Assembly (NCBI RefSeq): GCF_933775445.1
Contig: NC_065874.1
Span: forward strand, 1,056,501 to 1,120,500
Source of the DNA: Argentina anserina
Taxonomy: Eukaryota > Streptophyta > Magnoliopsida > Rosales > Rosaceae
Reading direction: 5' to 3'
Length of the DNA stretch: 64,000 bases
Of this stretch, positions 23,337 to 35,800 are shown one piece after another; position 1 is the stretch's first letter; the number at the start of each line of letters is the position of its first letter. The notes beneath the pieces are model-generated. The model saw only the letters and a program-made list of their open reading frames with translations. It was not told the origin of the DNA and made no database searches. The position numbers and the translations under genes are program-made.

Positions 23337-25493
23337 TCAGCATTTCCAAGCAATGGATGCCGATTTCCTCAAGTGTTGTGCTCCATACGCTGCAGTGGAA
23401 GCCAATGTTGTTGATGCCACCAACCAACTGCATAAATGTGAGACAGAAAATGGGTTCTCTACATATACGATACAAAACAAAGAAGGTAAATTGATAATTT
23501 AGCTAGCCAGGCTCTGTCAAGTCACCTCAAGGATGTAACATATGACTGAGTTTCTAGTGTTCCAAACTCTGGTTGGAGGAGAGCCGCCACTACTAAAATC
23601 AACTGGAACACTGTGTTAACCTGTCATTATCCACAATACACATTAACAAAATCGAGGAAACCTTTACTCAACCAACCAACAAATTATGAAACCACAGTCA
23701 TCAACGTCTAGCCATGAGGACCCGTGAAAAGAAACAAACTTACCTTGCTAATAAAGAGAGGTTCGACCTTCTGAGGATGGGTTCCATCCAGGTTGAAGAA
23801 GTCTGACCAACTTTTCCACTGACCAAAATTCAACATTGTCAAATGAGAAACTATGAATTCCTTGCCAAATACTGATACAACAAACAAAAGTTCCTCACCT
23901 TCCACCCCAAGCTACTAGCTCTTTGATACACTGCACCACTGATGAGGCCAACATCTCGCAGCACAATGATTCCAACAAGACCAGCTGCAATCCAAAATAA
24001 ACAAAGTTAGATTTCAGTACCGAACCGCACCATGATCACTTACCAACTTATCATATTGATAATTGACATAAGATACCAATTTAACTATTTAAGCCTAGAG
24101 CTACACAACTATACAAGAAACCAAACATTAAAACATACAAATCAGTATGATTAGACCTGTATGCAAAATACCCCTAAATGCAACTACAAAACAAAAAACC
24201 TTGTGGCATAAGAAATTCTTATGACAAGGTGAGCACACCCAAGGAGAGATTACCCCATAATCAAACTCTAGAGTGCACATCACCCTTCTTTGGAAATTCC
24301 CACCCCCTGTAGCCTACAGATAGCTAGTTAAAAACTGGAGTAGTTTATATTGATATATGCAAGTGTGGCATTGGTGTTTGCACGCATCTCATAGGTAACT
24401 GAATAATGGAATAATCAACAACCAACAGCAGCCTCATCATCCTAACAAACTAACCACACATACATTAATGCATCTCCTTCCAAGTAACAAAAAAAGAACA
24501 AGGGTCCAGTAGTACTTACGGTGAAGAAGATCCTTATGCAGCATCGCCAATGCAACGCACCCAATAAGAACCTGCACCACAACCAATCTCCATAACCATC
24601 AAACATCCACACTAAGTACATAACTCAGAATCAACAATCTACAAACAAGTGCAAATAGGTCCACACAAAGCCTTACTATGCCATATATACCTTATCGGCA
24701 AGTGGATCAAGGTATGAGCCAACAACAGAATTCATCTTCATCCTCCTAGCCACATATCCATCCAGCTACAACAATGCACCAACAACCAAACACAAAACAC
24801 ACACATTCATCATTTACACTATAACCAATTCTAGTATAAATCAATTCGAGCCGAAAAAGGTTCCACATTTCCCACCCAATCACTTGCCCCAGACACAGCC
24901 AACCCCACCATTGCACCACAATACCACTCATTCACAATCATCCTGCATATCATGAGATTATTTTGGCTTTTATCTCACAAGTAAAAAACATTTACCATAC
25001 AAGTAAAAAAACAAAGTAATTTTTGGACAAATTGGAGTCATGGAGATCAAATTTTGTTTTTTTACCATCCGAGAACAGAACCAGAAACCATCCGAGCCAT
25101 GGAGATCGAATTCGGCAAATTGACGAAATCGCCGCCGGCGCCGCTCAACCGTTGACGATCCGACACTTGCGGACCCGACCCGGGGGCCAATTCGGGCGGG
25201 GTGGTCTTCTTCCGGAGGAGATGGAAGTTCAAAGATTCGATCTTTTCCAAAACGGCGGCGTTCGGGCGGAGGTGGAGCGGCGTGGCGGACTGGGAGAGGT
25301 TCCAGGGAGGGGAGGAGAGGAAGAGGGGGCCGGAGTGAGGCCCATGGATCCAATTGGAGAGGAAGGTTCTGGAGATGTGAGGGCGAGACTGGAGGAGAAG
25401 AGTGGCGGCGATGGTGGAGGTGAGGAAGGTTCTGGATGATGATTTTTTAGGGTTTTGAATTAGGGCTCTGAGGAGGGATCGGAATACCGCCAT
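23337..25493 (-). CDS. CLS: Cardiolipin synthase, mitochondrial
   Basis: It joins CDP-diacylglycerol and phosphatidylglycerol to make cardiolipin in the mitochondrial inner membrane. Exons: 25493-25066, 24942-24876, 24765-24691, 24571-24520, 23984-23899, 23818-23744, 23620-23526 and 23427-23337, giving 322 residues. The CDP-alcohol phosphatidyltransferase signature D-G-x2-A-R-x8-G-x3-D-x3-D is complete (Asp167, Gly168, Ala171, Arg172, Gly181, Asp185, Asp189). The Arg/Ser-rich first 60 or so residues look like a mitochondrial presequence. [31 protein letters not shown] and WLVASTT are typical of plant CLS. The ATG at 25493 ([12 protein letters not shown]) starts the presequence; a longer upstream frame exists but looks untranslated. 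All introns are GT-AG. Confidence 0.95.
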
Positions 25494-26039
25494 TTTTGCC
25501 GGGGACGAGCGCCAAAAGCAAGAGAGAGGGGTCAAATAGTCAAATGATAGGTTTTTGTAGGGGTTTAAGTGAGGTGCGTACGACACGTCGCTTATTTGCG
25601 TGGCGTCTCTCTTCCTTTACGCTTGGAAAGAACATTTTAGGGTATTGGATCTAGTTCTTGGTTTTAGTTTTTTTTTTTCTAGAGTTTGTGCAAACTAGGG
25701 TTTGAAACATTGAATCAAAACTAGGGTGGATTTATCTATTCGTCCCATCCCAGTTATTGATCGGTAGGTTTTGTTTCGGTGGATTATTATTATAGAAAAG
25801 CTCGATGGAAGTAAAAGGAATACCTGTATGCAAGTGTTTTGTTGTGGTAAGCTAGGCATATAAAGATGGTGCATCACTGCATGCATGCAATATATGAAAT
25901 GAGACTTGCTGCCAAGGAATCTGAAGAAGAAGCTGCACTATATATATTGTGGAGGGAGATGCGAAGTCGACGAATTCCACAAGCAAGTTTATTTATATGG
26001 TAGTGGAGTTTTTTTTTTATAAGATCGAGTTTAGCCCTC
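25494..26039. other. CLS promoter side and intergenic
   Basis: The CLS 5' UTR and promoter lie at its left. No other coding exon recognised. Confidence 0.4.
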
Positions 26040-27993
26040 CCCAAGTATAGTTGCCTTTTACCAGGCTTGATGGCTTTAAGTTAAATCTAATTCCGCTGGG
26101 AATTTTTGACGAGTGCAACTCCATCGCCAAGGCCCTCGTACATGTCACAAACTCAAACTCAAACTCAATATTCTCGCCCATATCTCCACCTGCATCAGCT
26201 CCGCTGGTCAGTACTCTTATATCTGCGCATATACAAGAGATTGTACTTTTTTTGGCAGAGAAATCATTCGAGTGTTATGATCCGGCCACTAAGTGTTGGC
26301 GACACTTGCCACCATGTCCATTTAAGACTGATCTTGAGGCATTCATTGTTGATATCCGGTTTCATTGTTTGTTATGGCCACCCTCATATTGATGTCATTG
26401 TACGACAGGAAGAAATGTGCGCGCAGCGGTTGCCTTCCATATCGAAACGGAAGAGTGGCATCCACACATCCAGTTCAAGTCTGCGAGTTTACAGAGGCAC
26501 GATGGTTGTATCCTTTCCGAGGGAGGGCCGTGGTTTTGGACGACGGTCTTATTTATGCTTTTTCTTGCTTCTCAGACCACCTACCGTGTTATATATAGCC
26601 TTCTCTTTCTCCCGAGATTTAGATGGTAATTGTTTTCTAGGCATCATCCCCGTTGCCCGTTAGTGCCGAGGAAGAGTGATCAGAACTTGATTCTGTTAAA
26701 CAGCGACAAACGTGGCCAACTATATCGATAATGTCCCAACTTAGCCACCTCACAGGTGTTGAGTTTTAATCACAAAAGACCTCGGTACAATTGGTTATTA
26801 TCCACACACTTATAAGTTTTATTTTTCTTTGTCACTTCTTAGATGTGAGATCTCTCCTCTCTAACACGCCCCCTCACGTGCAACCTAATTTTTAGGTCTG
26901 CACGTGATAGATTAACATACCACATACTGAGATGAAATAAACCAAGATCCAGTAACCAACGACACTTGGTGACCATCCAATCGAAAACTCTCCGATGGCA
27001 TGATAATGGCACCCATCTTGGGCCCATGACAAAGTGGCACCCAACTCGGGCCCACGACAGATTGGAGGCGTGACTGGAGAGGGACCCGCTATGATACCAT
27101 GTTAAACAGCAACAAGCGTGGCCCGTGGACCAACTGTACCGATACTGTCCCAATTTAGCCATCTCACAGATGTTGGGTTTTAATCACAAAAGGCCTCGGT
27201 ACAATTGGTTATTATCCACTCACTTATAAGCTTTATATTCTTTGTCATTTCTTAGATGTGAGATCTCTCATCTCCAACACGCCCCCTCACGTGCAACCTA
27301 ATTTTTAGGTCTGCACGTGACAGATTAACATCCCACATACTCGGACGAAATAAACCAAGGTCCAGTAACCAACGACACTTGGTGACCATCCAATCGGAAA
27401 CTCTCCGATGACATGATAATTGCACCCATCTTGGGCCAATGACAAAGTGGCACCCAACTCGGGCCCACGACAGATTGGAGGCGCGACTAGAGAGGGACCC
27501 GCTATGATACCATGTTAAACAACGACAAGCGTGGCCCATGGACCAACTGTACCGATACTGTCACAACTTAGCCACCTCACAGGTGTTGGGTTTTAATCAC
27601 AAAAGGTCTCGGTACAATTGGTTATTATCCACCCACTTATAAGCTTTATTTTCTTTGTCACTTCTTAAATGTGGGATCTCTCATCTCCAACAGATTCAAT
27701 TGGGGAGGCAGCAGTTGTGCCTAAGACAGACGGGCGAGAATGATTATTCTATGGATCAGTATGTGTGTGCCACCACTTTAGATGTCGTTCGCCATGGAGA
27801 GGCTATTGATGTCAGGACCTTAAGTTCATCAGTTTTTCAATTCAAGGGCTGCGGTTTGTTTTCTGTCAAGCTCAGCTTTACACCTGACTATGAGGATAAT
27901 GAACCAGAAGAAAAGGACTGGCCTACTGAACCGGCTAAAACTAGAAGTTTAACGATTTTAGAACACAATAAAGAAAAGGAAGAATGCAGGTGA
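26040..27993 (+). pseudogene. Kelch-like pseudogene interrupted by a TRIM element
   Basis: Pieces in at least two frames read like a plant kelch/beta-propeller protein. SFECYDPATKCWRHLPPCPF (around 26268-26330) is a kelch-type blade. A frame change near 26370 leads into CARSGCLPYRNGR, LYPFRGRAVVLDDGLIYAF and then HLPCYI followed by a stop. After the TRIM insertion (26694-27692) the coding-like text resumes (QLGRQQLCLRQTG, VRHGEAIDVRTLSSS, SVKLSFTPDYEDNEPEE). Removing the insertion and one target copy would leave the local frame open across the site, so the TRIM entered an exon. Kelch assignment rests on short motifs; the identity of the parent gene is unknown. Confidence 0.6.
26694..27692 (-). 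mobile_element. TRIM retrotransposon, tandem form (LTR-int-LTR-int-LTR)
   Basis: Three LTRs begin TGTTAAAC and end TAACA or CAACA (26694-26866, 27100-27279, 27513-27692; 173, 180 and 180 bp), separated by two 233-bp internal regions. Read on the minus strand, TGGTATCATAGC directly follows each upstream LTR. This differs at one base from the usual primer-binding site for initiator tRNA-Met. A GAGGGGGCG polypurine tract precedes the next LTR. There is no coding capacity. GATTC flanks the whole array (26689-26693 and 27693-27697), a perfect 5-bp target duplication. Internal regions contain only short frames. Confidence 0.93.
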
Positions 27994-29046
27994 AATGATG
28001 CAACTTCAGACATGAGATCTTCATTTCTGATCCATTCCAACGAAAATGCCAATTTTAAGCTAGATTTGAACGTGTTATGTCAAGTATGCAGGGAAGCTAA
28101 CCTGTTGGAGTTTCAACATTCCAAAAAGCTAAATGTCAACTTTGGTTTCTGGTCTCCTGTAATCTAATTTGGTTTATTTGGGTAACTAGGAATCTGATGC
28201 GTTTCGAATGTAAGATTTTTAATGTGTTGGAATCCCAACGTCATCTTTTGGAATTGTTCAGAGAGTCTGTTATGCATTCTTTTCATCCTTACAAGAAGTA
28301 TCACGATATGTCTATTTTCTCTATTCTTGGTATCTCACAACTGTCGGCCAATGCAACCAGCTTCATCCTGTCGTTTAATTAAGAGTTTCTTGGCTGATGC
28401 TTTGCTATTTGGTAGGAGTTTTTTATATATATGGTTTTGCATGTGTGGGTGTACATATGTCGGATTGAGTTTTTGTTTATATTCTTTATTGGAGTTTATC
28501 AGATATAGGAGGTCAAATTATTTTGACCACCTCATTTGTTAGTTTAATTTCAATAAATTAAAGGTTGTTTGCCCTATTAAAAAAACACTGTTAGCTTTCT
28601 TTTATATTTGCTTTGAAGGATGAGACAATAATCTACTTATTTCTACTCTTGTCGAATTTGCATGCCTTATTTTGTTACTTAGTGTCATCAGTCTGGAGCT
28701 TAAAGCCATTAAGTCAGACAAAATGGCCGACCGGCCACTTGAAACAAAACAAAATAAATTTAGCAAATATGAGTCGAATTCGAGGCAATAACAACGAGCC
28801 AAATATGTGTGCAGTATAGTTAATTAGCTAATTTAGTCAAGTAGATAGGATCGGAATTACTGTTAGGCTGGAGCTATAATCTGTTGTAACGTACAGCTTT
28901 AACGACTACATTACGTGACCGGTTCAACAATATTTGGTTTCAACCCGTTTTTCTATGTCATATTTGTACGTACACATGCACGAAGGATTCGTAGAGAATT
29001 TGCAGAAGGCAGGGGTGAAGAGAAAACAAGCTAGGGAGATTAAGAT
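27994..29046. other. Intergenic, no gene seen; promoter of PBL kinase at right
   Basis: AT-rich with short open frames only. The last 150 bp or so is the probable leader of the kinase gene. Confidence 0.4.
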
Positions 29047-30666
29047 ATGAACTGCTTCTCTTGTTGCAAGCTGGTGAAGGATGATACTCCGAAATTTCAA
29101 GTCAGAAAGACCGGCCGAAGGCCATATTCTAATAGTGTTAGGGCATTGGACTCCGTGTTTGCAACACTCTCCTTTAAGTCAGGTACATACGTCGTGAAAA
29201 TTCGACAATGCAGTACAGCGTCAATACGTATGAAGCATCTATACATATTCATGGAGTTTACGTAGTTAAATGTTTCATTTTTAAAGTTTGTAAAGCATGC
29301 TTCAATATATATGTGCAGGTAGTAGCAGGTGCAGATATTTACGCAATGAGATACTCAAGGTCGGAAGTGCAAAACAAATCGCTCGGCTTTTTACGTTGAA
29401 TGAGCTTGATGCTGCAACTAATGGCTTCAACCCTGCTTGTTTGCTTGGGGAAGGAGGATTTGGGAAAGTGTACAAAGGGTACATAGATAGCACCAAACAG
29501 GTTTCTCTCTAGCTCGCTCGTAAACAATGTGTAGGGATTGCACATTATCAAATCGTTTTGTTGATTCATTCTGTTTCAGGTTGTGGCGGTTAAGAAACTC
29601 GACAGGAAAGGATTGCAAGGAAATAGAGAGTTCTGTGCTGAAGTTGTCATGTTGAGTCTGGTTCGACACCCAAACCTTGTCAATCTAGTAGGGTACTGCA
29701 CCGAAGGAGAACACAGACTTTTGGTGTATGAATATATGTCCAATGGATCTTTGGAGAATCACCTTCTAGGTATGCACACAAGTTATGTTTTTGATAATCG
29801 CTATAATGAGTTAATGACATCATATATTGGGAATGTATCTGAGTTATCACTTGTTCTTTCTGTTTTAGACCCAAGTCCAAATCAGCAGCCTCTTGATTGG
29901 TACACTAGGATGAGAATAGCTGAAGGAGCAGCTAAAGGACTTGAGTACCTGCATGATGTTGCCAAACCGGCAGTGATTTATCGCGATTTTAAAGCATCAA
30001 ACATATTGTTGGATAACCAATTCACTCCGAGACTGTCTGATTTTGGACTTGCTAAGTTAGGTCCAACCGGAGACAAGTCCCATGTGTCTACAAGGGTGAT
30101 GGGAACTTATGGCTATTGTGCACCAGAGTATGCTTGCACAGGAAAGCTCACAAAAATGTCTGATGTCTACAGTTTTGGGGTTGTCTTTCTTGAGTTAATC
30201 ACAGGACGAAGAGCTTTCGATGATGAAAAACCAGAGGAAGAGCAGATCCTAGTCAGTTGGGTATGTTACCGGCCAGTCAAGCATTACCAAAGCCTGTTTT
30301 ATTTATATGTTCAGTGTCAAATATAGCCCTTTTGTATTGAATTATTGACTCACTTTGAACTTTCTGATTTAGGCACAACCGCTGTTGAGGGATAGAAGCA
30401 AATTTGCATTAATAGCTGATCCGTTGCTTAAGGCGAACTATCCGCTTAAGGGTTTGCATCAAGCTCTTGCAATTGCAGCAATGTGTCTTAATGAGGAAGC
30501 TGATTGCCGACCTACCATGTCTGATGTTGTACTTGCTCTCGAGCATTTATCCAAGCCAAGAGATGAAGTTGTCTTTGATGATGAATCAAAACACAGCAGC
30601 CATGGTCAGGTGACCAATGTCCAATCTCTAAAACGAAGGAGTTTTAAAGCAGAGCTAGATCTATAG
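29047..30666 (+). CDS. PBL23: Receptor-like cytoplasmic kinase VII, PBL23-like
   Basis: PBL kinases (RLCK VII) relay signals from membrane receptors in immunity and growth. Exons 29047-29182, 29319-29500, 29580-29769, 29869-30260 and 30373-30666 give 397 residues. The kinase is complete: glycine loop GEGGFGKVY (89-97), catalytic Lys111 in VVAVKKL, YRDF with Asp209, DFG at 227-229 and the activation segment [16 protein letters not shown]. The [12 protein letters not shown] form of the catalytic loop is characteristic of RLCK VII. The N-terminus MNCFSCC has no Gly2, so N-myristoylation is not expected; Cys3, Cys6 and Cys7 could be palmitoylated. The tail is short and basic. The family is sure; the exact PBL number is a resemblance. 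Confidence 0.92.
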
Positions 30667-31113
30667 CATTGGCATTCAGTAGGGTGCAAGCGGAAGAAGT
30701 TGCACTGCAGATTCTAGCACAATCCGGTTTTCATTGCATAGAGCGAATCGTATTGTTTGTATTTTCTGTTACTATTCTACACATATCTTGTCGATTGACA
30801 GAAATGAATATCTAGTTTGTAATATAGTTTGCTGTCAGTACATTGGATTGAGGTTATAAACTTGGTATTACATTTATAGCAGCTCACTTTTTTTGTTTCT
30901 CTTTTAGATCAATCTACAAACCTATTGATCTACCTCATTTAGAAATTTACCTTTTTTGCTGCTTAAATGGCTTGTACTTCTCTTTGATACGACACATCTA
31001 TAGCAACCTCAACAATACAGTAACATAATTACATGATGGAACCCTGAAAAGCTATATGGTCCATTGGTATAGACCAAAAATGGAAGAGAAAGCTAAGAAA
31101 AAGTAGAAAAACA
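30667..31113. other. 3' UTRs of convergent genes
   Basis: This lies between the PBL stop (+) and the stop of the small minus-strand gene. No exon seen. Confidence 0.45.
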
Positions 31114-31461
31114 CTAAATGTTCAAGGTGTTAATATCATCCTTGAGGTTCATGTAATTGAACCCAGGAGTGCCATTCAGCCGATTGCTTTCGACAACTTC
31201 AGCTGCAGAACATACGCTTGATAAGAACCCTCTGCTGCTTCCAGCTCTTTGCCTCTTCCATTTCCATGTCATCCTTAAGAACCAGAAACTAGGCTTGCTA
31301 GAATTACAATTCCTGGGACTCATCTCCACCATTTTTCCCCGAGGCTTCACTGAGCTTCCACGCCGGTCAAGCTCAACCTTGCCAAAGTACTCAATCTCCC
31401 TCCTCACAAGAGATCCCATGGTGCCTCGCGTGCCTATTGCAACCGGAGCTGCTGCAGCCAT
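31114..31461 (-). CDS. Small basic plant protein, function unknown
   Basis: A single-exon frame of 115 residues from MAAAAPVAIGTRGTMGSLV. It has a conserved-looking core (RREIEYFGKVELDRRG) and a basic centre (FLRMTWKWKRQRAGSSRG). It ends in VVESNRLNGTPGFNYMNLK. It has no membrane segment or known motif that I can name. The downstream ATG is preferred because the 23 residues of the upstream extension look like leader sequence. Similar short proteins starting with an Ala-rich, GT-rich segment occur in many plants as uncharacterised entries, which is a memory-based impression. Codon use and composition are coding-like. Confidence 0.65.
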   Translation of the reverse strand: MAAAAPVAIGTRGTMGSLVRREIEYFGKVELDRRGSSVKPRGKMVEMSPRNCNSSKPSFWFLRMTWKWKRQRAGSSRGFLSSVCSAAEVVESNRLNGTPGFNYMNLKDDINTLNI

Positions 31462-32804
31462 TGTTTGAGTCTCGGAAAATTTTGCTTCTGTGTTGCTGGC
31501 TTTATACTCCAAGTTTAGGTGCAAAGTCAATGAGTGATGTACACAAAAAACTTGTGGATGAAGAAAGTGGTGGCCCTAAAGGTCTTTTCTTCAGGGAAGG
31601 AAGAAGGATTGCTTTGGATTTGAAGCATCAGTGCTTTGTTATTTATAAATCTCTTGATGTATTGTTTTTTTTTGGGTGAAGTGGACACCATCAGATTATG
31701 CATCATTCGGGCTTCTGGTAGGAGATGGATCACCATCATATTATCCTGGTGTTTGCAATAAAACCATGCATAATCTGCGGATCGAATTTTTAACCTTTTT
31801 GATTGATGAGGATCTTTCTACAGATCTTAAGCTTCTACACCCGAGTTCATCATCACGGTAGGGTCTGAACAAGGTTCACTTCTCTATATTCACCGACAGA
31901 CACGAATTTTCGGATTTTTTTACACTATTCAGCAATCTTTCTTAGGGTAAAAGAAAAAACAGAGGTGATGATTTTCACCCTCTTGATTGAGTGCTTTGTA
32001 TTCTTCATTGCCTTTCTCTACCTTTCACTAATTGTTTTTCTGTGTAAGATGTGGCATGATGCAAATTCCAAAATAGGGATCACTTTTCTATATAAATTAG
32101 GCTTTTTCATTTTCCATGAGCCTCAGTTCAATAAGATATGAGTGGAGCTGGAAAGTGAAGGAAATGTAATTGATTGAACTCACAAAGTGCAGCGACTAAA
32201 ATCATTTCTTTCATTTGGTAATGGAATTGAAGATTTCCTGTGAAGGCTGTGATTTAGTAGTTCACTTTTCCCAGTAACGGTGGTCGGTCCGATTTAGTTT
32301 ATCTGAAAGCTAAGTTGGTTTTATTGAAGTGTCATCTACGAGGCCACCATTTGCGTTCTAACGCACTGCTTAAAGTTGAAGGCCATGATCCATATTCATC
32401 ATTCTGACTGAGACAATTCTGATAGAAAATGAACCATACAAAGCACTGAGATTGTGCTTGGATTAGGTACGTTTACCGTGACTCCACCAAAACATCTATA
32501 AAACCTGCAACTAGTCTTAAAAGAGTGCTGAAGAAATGAAAACTTTGGCAAAATAGCTGATCAGAAAGAAGGGAAAATGAGAAAATTCATGCCGATATAC
32601 AAAATAAATTCATACACCCTACTTGCTTATCTAACAAGTAAACAACAACATTTATATTCTCTTATGTAAGCCTCAAAATTGGAAGTTACCTCTTATTTTC
32701 TTAATATCCCAGACCTCATCTATGTTCTTATTATTCCCTTTCCTGTATATCCTACCTTTTTTTTTTTTGAACATTGCTTTAACGTATGAAATGTAGTTTA
32801 CAAT
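31462..32804. other. Intergenic, no gene seen
   Basis: It includes the promoter of the small minus gene (left) and the 3' UTR of the phospholipase gene (right). No coding exon or element identified. Confidence 0.45.
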
Positions 32805-35800
32805 CTACTGTATATTGGGAAGATGGCAAGTATACCTCAACTTCCGATGTGAGGCAAGAGCATGTCGTAATGCACCATCCACACTCGCACCCTCTTGAAA
32901 CAGTGAGTCATACAAATGGCAGACGAATTGGGACACATCTTCCTCATCATCATCCCCAAAGCTGATAGAGCGGTTTTCATTTTCACTATCTTCCCAATCA
33001 CTCACTGGACTTTCAGGTTCAGCCACCCCATCTTCAAGTTCATCTTCAGCCTCCTCCTCCTCACCAATCTCAAACTTTTCAAGAACACTGAAATCAGTAG
33101 ACCCGAATGTTAAATGTGTTTCTTGGGGCTGTATTGATGAAGATATAACTGCTTTGGCTCCAGAGTCTAAAAATGCTTTGATCAAAGTTGGTGTAGGCCC
33201 ATTTGTCCCTGTACAAATAATTATCCTGTCTCTCCAAGCTCCAACCTAAATCATGAATGACATAAAGGCATCAATCAATTCTATCACTTAGTTCACACAT
33301 ATATGTTGGATGTTTACCATAACAAACAGTAATATCCATAGCATAACTAGTGACTGCAGGCGTACCATCCATCGAACATCATCAGGTGTTAAGTGAATAG
33401 AGGGGACGGTTCTACGAAACAAATACGCCCCAATTTCTTGGTCATCTTCCATTACCTTAAGAAAAACCAATTTCAAATTAATAATTTGGCAACTTCTATC
33501 TCGTAAAACAAATAGTATTTAATGCTCAAAGAAACATACTTGAGTTTGGCGTCCCATATAACGGTGAACAATACATCCAAGTTGGAAGCATGGTTTATAT
33601 GCAACCAAATCAGAAACAGTTGAAATATTGGAAAGAGGTGAACCACCCTTCTTCCGATGGTTTTGCATAATTGATAACAAGCTCAACTTAACACTCTGCA
33701 GAAAATTATCTGCAAGCTCTCCAGGTTCAGCAACCACAAATACATCATTTTGCCAGCTGTGAAAATAAACACCCAGAAGTTTTAGTGACAACTGAAACTA
33801 TACTGATGCACTTAAAGGTGATAACAAATTAACCAGTAGCATACTGACCTTAAAATCGAGCCTATTGAGTCATTTTGAAGGGCCAAATGCACAATGCCCA
33901 CTTGTGGGGACTTTTGTAACTTCTCAAGCAATGACTGAACAGGTACAGAAAGCTGTCTAGGTCCTGAAGGAGACTTTGGTGGAGAGGCAGCCCCGTTTGG
34001 TTGGCCATCTAAGTTCAGAGGTGGGACCATATCGATTCGGCCAACCCTCTGTGGGCCAAAGTCAGGACTGTAGAAAAGTGGGCTTGATGGGATGCTAGCA
34101 GGAAACAAAGGTGACTGAAATGGTGTTGGGAATGTTGTTGCTGGGGTTGTTTTCACAAACCCTGATATTCCTTGCATTAAAGATACTCGTATTCCATTAC
34201 GAGCACAAAATGATTCAAGTTCATGAGCATGATTCAAAGCTCGACCAGAATTGGGGCTATGCGAAGCCTCAACAAGTAGCACATTACGCCTCCAACCAAG
34301 AGATGGGCTTTTCACATCTGCTACCGCAAAGTACCAACATAAGTCAAGTTTCTAAAAAGCTACAAATGCATACAGCAGGTTAAAGACAAGAATGTTTGCA
34401 TCAATACCCTCATTTGCTTTGGGGAAATGTTGGGATCCCAGATTCTCGGACCACTTCTCATCATTTTGGAATGGCAGCAGTAGTCTCTCACATGCATCCT
34501 TAAGTGCAAGAGAATTTTTCTGAATATATTCTTCTACCGAGGCTTCCAATTTCAGCCAGACCGCTGGATCAGTCTCATCCAGCTCCATATCACAGCGTTC
34601 ATCAACTGAAACAGTAAAGCACGAAAATGCTATTTCAGAAGTAAATTTTCAATAAATCTGAATCTTAAAGAAAAGAGTGTATGGGTTAAAACATGAAATA
34701 GTCAAGGTCGATAAGATTATGAAATCCTTTCAGATGCGAGAAACATACCTGGATTGAACCGAAAGTATTGCATCTCAGGGAGCATGGGCAGCAATGTACT
34801 TAAGGCTTCCTCCACACGTTCCACAGAGCAAGAACTCTCTATCAATACTTGCCCAGTATCAAGATAACGCCAACCACCTTTACGCACCTGCAGTAAAAGA
34901 TTCGGTATGGATGGATGAATCAAACTAATGACTACAATGCTTATCACTCAATTTCCAATTTGTGCATCATATTCAACCATATCAATTGTCTTACCAGTGC
35001 TTCTTGCAGAAAAGTTGGCGAGAAATGAAACTCCCATTACCTATATTGTTATGACTAGGAGAGGACAACATAAAGAGCTATCGGGTACAGGGCCTTTTAA
35101 AGTTTTTATCCCACAATTATATTGCAATCTTGCTCAATTAAAAAGCTTGAACAAGATACCCATATGGCTTAATTATATGTTTTTTTCTTTTAAAACTCAA
35201 GAGACAATAGCCAAGCAATTTACAAATTTATTATTTAAGGAATGTATTGGAAACTAAAACATATACATAGAACCAAGAAGCCCTGCTTGAATATTCTTAT
35301 AGAATATAAAATTGAAATTTAACCAGTCTGACAGAACCAGATTCACACAAAGGAAATATCATAATTTACCTTTGTCGGAACAGAACCACAGCCAATTGAA
35401 ACTAAGCAATCAATTTTTGTATCAGGCCATAAAAGCTGTGCTTCTCTGATGGAAAAGATAGTGGGATTGTTTGCCACTATTGCACCATCTTGCCAACGAT
35501 GAATATCTACATTGCAGATTATATGCATTAAAAAACAAGATCAAGAAATTCCTTAGAGTCCTCGAAATAATAATGAGTTCCACAAGCTAAAAAAGAGAAT
35601 ACCATCTGAGAAATCATCAAGATAGTATGGCGCAGCAGATGATGCTCTTATAGCTTGCCATATTTGATGCTTACAACTTCCCATAAAAGCACTACGTTTA
35701 TAGCCAAGTTCAGTGCCCAAACTAGTTGGTTCTTGCACAGTGATTCCTGAACTCTCTGAAACTATGAGCGCTACTTCTGGCGTTCCCACAGGGTACTGAA

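Noticed and set aside
23134..23502. 122-codon plus-strand frame
   Set aside because: It overlaps the last CLS exon and its 3' flank on the opposite strand; CLS continuity in frame is the stronger evidence.
25023..25439. 138-codon plus-strand Gly/Glu/Arg-rich frame
   Set aside because: It is the complement of cardiolipin synthase exon 1, and its composition comes from the GC-rich presequence coding strand.
26694..27692. Reading the array as a satellite or CRISPR-like repeat
   Set aside because: The repeats are TG...CA LTRs with primer-binding and polypurine sites and an outer target duplication, which fits a TRIM.
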